Shown here in pieces: positions 57,401 to 64,000 of a stretch of DNA of 64,000 bases (position 1 is its first letter; the number at the start of each line of letters is the position of its first letter). The translations under genes were made by a program, and so were the position numbers. The notes under the pieces are model-generated. The model did no database searches, had not been told where the DNA came from, and worked only from the letters and a program-made list of their open reading frames with translations. The DNA comes from Phoronis australis (lineage: Eukaryota > Phoronida > Phoronidae): NCBI GenBank assembly GCA_002633005.1, contig NMRA01000273.1:377555-441554 (forward strand). Reading direction: 5' to 3'.

Positions 57401-60400
57401 CACTAAAACAGTAAAAATGGCCACCAGGTGGCCCAAAGTACCTCGAATCTATCCGAAAACGAAAGGATAGCGTCATCTCACTAAAAGAAATTAAAATTGC
57501 CACTAGGGGGCACACTGGTAGTCGGAGAAGTCCAAAATTCGTCTTCATCCGTCGTCAGCTTCATAGGAACACATCTGCCAAACCTCATCAAGTTCCTACG
57601 AGGGATTTAGGAGATACAGCTGCGGACGCCGGACACCCAGACAGAGATGACGACAATATGCACCCACATACAAAATATGTGGGCGCATAAAAATGGACTA
57701 GGCGGCAAACAATATGTCGAATCTATCGGAATATGGAAACACGTCGTCACATCCTTATCAGAAGCCAATTTGCCACATTTCATGAAAAACAGTTAAAGAT
57801 TAGACATAAGGGTAAATGAAAACCCTTTAACTGCCACTAGGAGACACCAGTAGCCAGATCAGACCGAGTCTCTCCCCTGTCTGTTGTTAGCGTCATAGCA
57901 ACACATCTGCCAAATCTCATTAAGATCCTGCAAGGTGTTCAGAAGATGCAGCAGCAGACGCTAGACACCTGACAAGGGTGAGTACAAGATGCACCCACAT
58001 ACATATATGTGTGCTCCTAATAAACTGATCTCATCTTGTTCTTTACTCGGATTAAAAATGATTTCTGGGCTTAAAAAGAACTGGCAATCTGTTATTTGCT
58101 TCAGACCACGCCCATTTGCTTCAGACCCCGCCCATTTGCTTCAGACCCCGCCCATTAGGTTACTTGTCACGGCGAGTTAGTTTATCACTAACGTGGCATG
58201 ACCAACAAGAAATTCCTGGCGATATACTGTAGACACTTTCGATTAAAGAAAAAATAATGAAAATGCGATGACATTATTTTAAAGTTGATGTTTTTGACAC
58301 CAAAACATGGTTGATGGCGGCCTACATATAATGCACGCACCACTCTTGCACTTAAATATCTAGCAAGCTTGCTTCATGTCGCTTCAATACATGTAATAAA
58401 CGTGGCAGAAACAAAGTGGAAACTGTCATGTACCTTTGCATCATGATACAACTCCTTCCTTTGGTAGCCCCTGCCAACTACAGATCCAAAGTCACTCATC
58501 TCGGTTCCAGGGTGGGAAAGGCGGCGACCAATGTGGGCCAGCTCGCTGTTGCCATGGAAACCGTTGCCATTGTGAATGATGTACTGATCGTGAGGTGGCG
58601 GTGTGCACATGTTCATTCTAAACAGACAAACCATGATTGGAGCTCAACCTCACATCGTGTGGATAGTTTTTGCAAGTATAACGGAATAGCTCATTCAGCT
58701 GATTGTTTTCTATTCAGCTTTTAACATATTGTTGGTAGTGTTATTAAACTTTGATGGATTACTTTTGCATTACTTGAGAGTTACTTGCTCCTTGTATAAA
58801 AGAAAAGCCAACAAACTAATCAACTGCCTTGTGAATAAAAAGAAACTGAGAAAATAATGTGACCCTCTAACCTGCAAAAACAATTTTTTGCTGAGTTCAC
58901 CTCATACTAAACCTGAGGTGACACATTGTTACTTTGAGTGAGCATACCTCTTGAGACACACCATAACCAGTACACATATGATGATACAGCTAATACCAAT
59001 TGACACACCAATAATGATACCCATAGTCTGGTCAGACAGTTTACTACCTGCAAATACATTAAGCAAGGCAAAGTTAGCACTGGAAATATACGGTGTGGCT
59101 ACAACATAGGACCTACCCACCCACTATACAGCCCTTGCAGCAAAGCTGCATGAATACAAATGTACAGCTTAGGAACCACGTGGCTAAATACAGGCGAAAT
59201 AAAATCTGACACAACATAAATAATAAAAACAGTGCTCTTTTCTAAACAAATTTGGTTGCCAGCGGGAAAACAGTGCCGTTGGTACATTAATTATCAGTCA
59301 ATCAAATTGATGGACTGATCATATGTGCCTTGTATGTTACCGTAGGTGACGTTACTATCTCTTGAAAGATGTCACTTTACCAAATCAAAAATTAACCAAT
59401 AGCACACGCACTTTCACGGAATGTTGAAATTGCCGTCCAACTTTTCTTCCTTACAAAAGCGGGAGAATTATGTGAGTAAAGTTCATTAGATTAGTATGTT
59501 TCTAATAAACAGCCATGACAGACAAGATAGGTTCCATTTTAATGTGCGAGTTACCAAAACATAGTCAGGCAAGATACACTTAGATGTAAGTGGCAAGAGG
59601 ATTACAAACAAAATTGAGGCCAACTGGAAAAGCAAGCGTCACTTAAGTTGCCAACTTTTTATCGACATTGATTCCAAGCTGTTTCTTGACATTCAGTCCA
59701 CGAGCTAGCTGGTTAAGAAGCCAAGTGACTTGTTACTTTTTGAAATGTAGTCAAGATTTGACAAAACTTTACTGTCATACCAAAAATGCTTCTTACATCA
59801 CCTAGTTTTCTATCCACCGAAGTTGTAAAACTTGAAGATTTCAAGAGAGAAATTGATGTCTGCGGTGTTCTTGTGCGCTTTACTCTAAGATAACAAATTT
59901 TGAAAAAAAAATCCAAGCATTACAGGAGCTTTTATCAGAGTACCTCAGTCAAGTTATGTGACTTGAACTTGATGGGTTTATTTTCTACCTTTATACAAAG
60001 ATTAAATTCTAACATTTTTATAATTTAAAATCATAAGTGGATAAAGGGGTAAGATATTTGTTTGGTTTATAATACAAAAATGGTATTTTTATGGATGACG
60101 AATCTCTGCCGCAGTGCGTTTTATCATAAACCCAGTCCCGCTTCACTATTCACCATCACAAGCTTGCAATGCACGGACCCTCCCCCATCACTATGCCAAG
60201 CCCCACAGACAAGTCATGCCCCCTAAAACTAGGGTAATCAACCGCCCAGCCCAGCCCCAATCTACTGCACCAAACGGCCCAATCCCATCTATCTATGGCA
60301 TACCACAGCTTAACCCCCAAAAAATTAATTTAAAGCGCTGCAGCGCATGCTACCCCTATCTCCAGCAGTCCTCAACTCGCAACAATCTACAACCACCCAT

Positions 60401-61904
60401 AACCCAGCCCTGTCGCCTCAATCTACCGCACTCCAAAGCCCAGTCCTATCCCTCAGTGTACTACAGCCTAGCCCAGCCTAATCTTAAGTACCCCACAACC
60501 CAATCAAAACAATCTACTACACCCAATAGTCCAGCCCTGTCCTTCAACCTACCACACCACACAACCTCAGCTTACCTCCAGTGTGACCCATGGCTGGTGT
60601 GGTTATCCCAATCTCTCTACTGACATCACCACCACCATCACCATCACCATCACCATCAGGGTTATCATCTTTCGGAGGAATCGTCAGATGCTGGACACTG
60701 GACAGCTGACCATAGCCAGCCTCAGTGCTGCACTTTATGGCCACATAGTAGGTCTGACCAGCCATCAAGTTGACTATGTCATGTTCACGCTTGTCACCTG
60801 AGGAAAGAAACCATCAATGATGATTTGTTACCATGACAGATGTACTTTACAGGCACAGGTTCTGTTTACAGTACAGCCATCATTGCCAAGGGCACCTGTT
60901 CAACCATGAACCATGGAAACACACAGAGGGAATAACTGTAACCCTATCAGCTGTAAATGCTCTACACTTCGAGACAAGGATATTTGAATTACATTTAACT
61001 ATGTCTTAATCTCACCACAATAAATAGCTTAATGTAGTTTGGCTGAAAATATACTAGAATAAGAGAGAAGTAGACTAGACAAAACCTCAGCCTCACATGA
61101 TAAAATAGAAAGCTAATGTGAAGTGTTGCCACAGCAGCTGTCACTCAAACATTACAGTTTGTGCCATAAAATTGTCTATTGTTCCCACTAAATCAAGCAC
61201 GAATCTGTGATACCCAGCCAAACTCACCACCAACTGTATAACATTAATCAATAAAGTTTAGATTTTCAGAACATTTGCAGAGAGAAAGCAAAACACAGGA
61301 AGTGCCCAGTATAAGTGCTAAGCCAACTCCCAACATGCAAAGTAATCGAAGCTAATCAGAATCAGCTCTGACCTGGTACAGTCTCATACAGCCAATGGTT
61401 CATGCCGTCTTTACCATCGACTTTGTGTAATACACGATAATAGTCGATGATACCATTTGGATGTTTTGGAGGTAGCCAGTGTAGGCTGATCCTGTTGCCA
61501 TTGACAACTGCTCTCTTGAACTCAGGTGCTGATGGCACTACAAAAGGAATCAGCAGGTCATGTACACTGCTCACAAATCATACACTTAAGAGTATATCAA
61601 CTTTGAACTTTGACCCCTCCCCCACTAAAGCCATAGCTCAATGCATTAATTGTTTTAGATGCTTTGACACCTATGATTCTGTACTAAGACAATAGCAGCC
61701 CCAGTAAATTATTCAATACCTTATTCATCTCACAAAATTTCATAATCAGAATGAGTGTTGACACTACTCTACTCACATCCTTGCAGTGTTCGCACTTGTA
61801 TCTCATTGCTGAATGGTCCGACAATGTTGCGTTGGTTGGACCTCACGGACACAGAGTAGGTAGCATACGGTTGAAGGCCTACGATGATCTTGGCCAACGA
61901 ATTA
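53987..61904 (-). CDS. Receptor gene B: protogenin/IGDCC4-like paralog (3' part)
   Basis: The model on the minus strand joins 61904-61777, 61537-61373, 60797-60576, 59047-58948, 58617-58434, 55743-55621 and 54466-53987. All junctions are AG/GT, the phases fit, and 466 visible residues end at TAG. Visible domains: E-G strands of an FN3 (1-42), a full FN3 (43-140), an acidic Gly/Asp linker, a membrane helix (181-203) and a ~262-residue tail. Exon lengths of 128 and 165 nt and phases 2-1, 1-1, 1-1, 1-2, 2-0 equal those of gene A. The tail is ~110 residues longer than that of gene A and has one extra exon. The 5' exons (Ig domains, FN3-1 to FN3-4a) lie beyond 64000. A surface receptor role is inferred from the family. 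Confidence 0.85.
54467..55620 (-). other. Gene B intron with a 29-bp minisatellite
   Basis: Only the minisatellite at 54721-54922 is recognised. Confidence 0.6.
54721..54922. repeat. 29-bp tandem repeat, seven copies
   Basis: The unit is AGATGGGGTAAGTGATTACA plus TGTGTATCA; one copy lost a G (28 bp), and TGCATCA alternates with TGTATCA. Every copy contains GGGTAAGT, a good splice-donor consensus, on the strand opposite to gene B. Confidence 0.95.
55621..55743 (-). CDS. Gene B exon: Asn/Gly/Lys/His-rich cytoplasmic segment
   Basis: The minus-strand acceptor is TTTTTAAG and the donor TCAAAG|GTTAGA; 41 codons, phase 0 to 0. The sequence is made of KNG/HKNG/NGK repeats (GVNGRVNGKQHESHKNGYKN and onward). 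As a symmetric phase 0 exon it can be skipped without shifting the frame. Gene A shows no counterpart. Confidence 0.8.
55744..58433 (-). repeat. Gene B intron with an inverted CCCCTAGTGGCA-family array
   Basis: About 56450-58020 holds monomers of the same family in the opposite orientation to those in gene A. Examples are GCCACTTGGAGGCGCC at 56867, TGGCCACCAGGTGGCCC at 57418, TTGCCACTAGGGGGCACAC at 57497 and TGCCACTAGGAGACACC at 57832. Palindromic headers are GCACCCACATACAAAATATG at 57659 (then TGGGCGC) and GCACCCACATACATATATGT at 57990. The repeats thus read in the sense direction of gene B, as they do in gene A. Confidence 0.8.
58095..58155. repeat. 20-bp tandem repeat, three copies
   Basis: Three copies of TTTGCTTCAGACCCCGCCCA (the first with ACGCCCA). 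It lies just beyond the inverted monomer array. Confidence 0.9.
58434..58617 (-). CDS. Gene B exon: first cytoplasmic exon
   Basis: The minus-strand acceptor is TCTGTTTAG and the donor GCAAAG|GTACAT; phase 2 to 0. It encodes MNMCTPPPHDQYIIHNGNGF, then HIGRRLSHPGTEMSDFGSVV and GYQRKELYHDAK. It corresponds to gene A exon 15 by position and phase (2-0) but is longer (184 versus 130 nt) and has little sequence similarity. Several Tyr residues in acidic or polar context could be phosphorylated; that is inference. Confidence 0.88.
58618..58947 (-). other. Gene B intron, nothing recognised
   Basis: A 330-bp intron. Confidence 0.6.
58948..59047 (-). CDS. Gene B exon: transmembrane helix
   Basis: The minus-strand acceptor is GTATTTGCAG and the donor AAGAG|GTATGC; phase 1 to 2. 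It encodes SKLSDQT, then the helix GIIIGVSIGISCIIICVLVM and VCLKR. M, G, II, G, IG, C, IC, C and KR fall at the same positions as in gene A exon 14. The TMGIIIG.SIG..CIIIC run is closely similar to membrane segments of vertebrate protogenin/IGDCC proteins as I remember them. Confidence 0.95.
59048..60575 (-). other. Gene B intron; C-rich degenerate repeat at 60115-60560
   Basis: From 60115 to 60560 the plus strand is a degenerate CCAGCCC/CTAC/CCACA repeat, nearly free of G. That composition leaves long stop-free frames (170 codons, Pro/Ser/Gln-rich), which I do not regard as a gene. The rest is AT-rich and unrecognised. Confidence 0.6.
60576..60797 (-). CDS. Gene B exon: second half of FN3-5 and acidic linker
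   Basis: The minus-strand acceptor is CTTTCCTCAG and the donor GGAG|GTAAGC; phase 1 to 1. It encodes GQTYYVAIKCSTEAGYGQLS (FN3 F-G), then IPPKDDNPDGDGDGDGGGD, a Gly/Asp linker from a GATGGT microsatellite, then REIGITTPAMGHTG before the membrane exon. It is 72 nt longer than gene A exon 13, mostly because of the linker. Confidence 0.92.
60798..61372 (-). other. Gene B intron, nothing recognised
   Basis: A 575-bp unique AT-rich intron. Confidence 0.6.
61373..61537 (-). CDS. Gene B exon: first half of FN3-5
   Basis: The minus-strand acceptor is CCTTTTGTAG and the donor CCAG|GTCAGA; phase 1 to 1; 165 nt as in gene A exon 12. It encodes PSAPEFKRAVVNGNRISLHW, then LPPKHPNGIIDYYRVLHKV and NHWLYETV: a textbook FN3 A-C' half (P..P, core Trp, NG.I..Y.V). 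Confidence 0.95.
61777..61904 (-). CDS. Gene B first visible exon: second half of FN3-4
   Basis: The minus-strand acceptor is TTTTGCACAG and the donor GGAT|GTGAGT; phase 2 to 1; 128 nt as in gene A exon 11. It encodes KIIVGLQPYATYSVSVRSNQ and ...VGPFSNEIQVRTL. The IQVRTL end is identical to that of gene A. The split first codon proves an upstream exon outside the window. Confidence 0.93.
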
Positions 61905-62705
61905 CTGTGCAAAAGAAAAAAACAATTTCATTCTCAATACAATTAACCAGACAAACATTAAACCCTAATCGAGCTCAATATCTTATCAATCATGTTTGAT
62001 CTATATGGAAAACACATACATCATCAGGCCTTCGTGCAGTACGTCCTGGGCATTCAAATGAACACCCCAACAGTAATCTGGATGCCCTGGCAAGGACGCC
62101 CAATGTATCATTTGGACACCCACTGTCAATCAGAATTTCTCCAGTTAGGACACTGGTAGTTAATCAACGATTGGTGATAGTTTAAGAGAGAAATGTTGAC
62201 CTTTCACCTCAGAAAGAAATGTACAACCTACAGTAAATGTTGCAATGTTCAAACTATTGAAAAACACGTCAATCCTTTGCAGGTTTTCAGTGGTCAAGTG
62301 TTTCAGTGCAGTCTCTCAGTGGTCTGATCACAAATAGAAATTCAGTACTACCGGTACATAGAGCAGCACAACCTTGGGTAACTCCAAACTGGTGTTTCAG
62401 AGCTGTAATGTCTGTTTTTCATCTTTTTTTAAAAAACACCATAAGCGAAATAGATGACATCATTTTAATACTATATTATGCCACAAGAACATGCCCACTT
62501 AAAATTTTTTAATTTGCGCCCATTTCACGCTTTTCAATGTCCGTTTTAATGTTTTAATATGGAGCAGCAGTGACATCTGTTGCCAAAATATAAATCACAC
62601 AACATCTGTGCATTTTTCTTGTGTTGGTAACAACAGTTGTGACGATTCAATGTACAGAACATAAAAGTTAGTTAAGTTAAGAAAATATGATAAACTTTAT
62701 AACAC

Positions 62706-62870
62706 AGGGCTTGGAATAACCAATGACAAAAAACGCGGAAACTTTTACGGCCCAAATCATGCCCGATAACCAGCCTTTGAAATGGTCAATGTGAACCTTT
62801 CTGCAACAAAAATGGGGACTAAAAAAAAAAAAAAACGTTACCACCATCAGTAGCATGCGTCTGCGTCNAG
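62706..62870. repeat. Direct repeat copy 1
   Basis: It begins GGGCTTGGAATAACCAATGA and ends ACCATCAGTAGCATGCGTCT. It matches 63699-63860 with scattered differences and a longer A-run. It is probably a dispersed element; ACGTTACCACCATCAGTAGC is its most conserved part. Confidence 0.85.
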
Positions 62871-63698
62871 TGCACTCATTATTCAACCAATGTCTAATAT
62901 ATGTTTGGTAAGCTACTTGGCTGTTTTCATAAATCTAGAAGAAAAAGTTTTGGTCCCCGCTCTGTTTTTAGTAAAAAATCTCACTACAGGGGGAGCTGTT
63001 TTTGTATAAATGTAGATGTAAAAGCCTTGGTCTATACATTTTTTGTAAAAACCTCACTGTGGGGGGGGGAGGTTACTGGTGAAAGGTAGTGGGGGGGTGA
63101 GGCCAGTAAGTGTAACGCACCGCTGGAATCATGGACGCCCCGGAATATGGGGAACCCCATTTTGGACACTCTATTTTCGAAATCCTGGATGAAGCCCTGT
63201 ACATCATATGGCAAATTGTTGACACATCATAAGGCAAATAGTTGACACATCATGAAATCTCACTGTCATACGACAAAATAGGACTACAGGGTAAGTATTT
63301 TATCACTTTAATAGGACTACAGGGTAAGTATTTTACCATTTTAAACTGAAAGATAAGTAGCACCAAATTGAGAGTTTTCATCTACTGCTATTATTCAAAT
63401 ACATTATGAGATAATTGTTGGCTGGTAAACATCTGGTGACACCACAGATAACTTGTAAACATGTAGGGCATCTGATTTATGATTTATGTTTGCATGGTGA
63501 GATTGGATGGCACGTGTCTAGAGAATCCTCTGAGCAAACGATTTGCTAATCTATGTATTTATTTGATACATTTTAAGGATGACCTTCAACTTTTTATTTG
63601 TCAATGATGGTTGCTTTGTTGTAAATGCAACGAAAAGCAAGTTGACTTTGCCGTGGAATCGGGTTTTCTAGAGCAATTAATGTTCTTTACCCTTATCA

Positions 63699-63860
63699 GG
63701 GCTTGGAATGACCAATGACAAAAAACGCGGAAACTTTTACAGCCCAAAACATGCGCGCTACCCAGCCTTGAAATAGTCGATGAGAACCTTTCGCCGACAA
63801 AAATCGGTAAAACTAAAAAACGTTACCACCATCAGTAGCATGCGACTGCGTCTTTTTATC
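63699..63860. repeat. Direct repeat copy 2
   Basis: Second copy of the unit at 62706, starting GGGCTTGGAATGACCAATGA, 993 bp further right in the same orientation. Confidence 0.85.
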
Positions 63861-64000
63861 TCGTCCATCCACTCTTCCACTCCCACCCCCACACATTTTT
63901 GGCTGCAAAGCCGTAGTATTTGTCACCGCGGTTTACAATCACACGAGACGCCATTGAAAATCCCACCACGCTATCCCAGATGCCCCGGCAATGTTGACAA

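Larger units (their letters stand above)
61905..64000 (-). other. Gene B upstream intron with repeats
   Basis: No FN3-type exon was found on the minus strand to the window end. Repeats: a direct repeat at 62706-62870 and 63699-63860; a 22-bp block (GGCAAATAGTTGACACATCA) twice at 63210-63252; a 35-bp block (AATAGGACTACAGGGTAAGT and onward) twice at 63277-63346; and A- and G-homopolymers near 62821 and 63060. One N lies at 62867. Confidence 0.55.

Noticed and set aside
60114-60623. 170-codon Pro/Ser/Gln-rich ORF on the plus strand
   Set aside because: It lies in a C-rich degenerate repeat with few possible stops, overlaps the antisense coding exon of gene B and has no domain.

Overview
This is animal genomic DNA: AT-rich, intron-dense and full of transposons and satellites. 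It carries spliced genes for type I membrane receptors with immunoglobulin (Ig) and fibronectin type III (FN3) domains. The exon content fits the DCC/neogenin superfamily, closest in layout to the protogenin/IGDCC4 branch (4 Ig + 5 FN3 + one membrane helix). A non-vertebrate deuterostome (hemichordate or amphioxus type) is my best guess, from multi-kb introns, a Kolobok-like THAP transposon, and mariner and LINE debris. The species cannot be proven from the sequence.

Layout. 1-7987: no exon found; a satellite split by a LINE tail, a foldback element, and a dispersed repeat with an ATC microsatellite. 7988-44234 (+): sixteen exons of receptor gene A. All splice sites are AG/GT, all phases match, and the joined frame is open for 983 visible residues (three Ig, five FN3, one membrane helix, ~150-residue tail). 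Its signal peptide and first Ig are not in view. 44235-53986: the intergenic space between two converging genes, with a decayed mariner element and short tandem repeats. 53987-61904 (-): seven 3' exons of paralogous receptor gene B (end of FN3-4, FN3-5, acidic linker, membrane helix, ~262-residue tail); its 5' part lies beyond the right edge. 61905-64000: intron of gene B with repeats.

Genes A and B are tail-to-tail paralogs. Two matching exons have identical lengths (128 and 165 nt), the intron phases agree, and the membrane helices align without gaps. Both tails carry a tyrosine sorting-type motif and a shared acidic ES[ST]L[DE]D block. Such proteins are cell-surface adhesion or guidance-type receptors; ligands cannot be read from the sequence.

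The introns are the unusual part. They hold (i) a dispersed ~200-240 bp monomer family whose most conserved block matches the CTCF core consensus; (ii) 48 identical copies plus a partial copy of a 32-bp unit that is a hairpin with splice-donor sequence on both strands; (iii) a TTAA-flanked THAP element interrupted by a 734-N assembly gap; and (iv) two near-identical ~1.4 kb copies of a terminal-inverted-repeat element without a transposase, one carrying a nested MITE. No RNA gene, CRISPR array or prokaryotic-type operon was seen.
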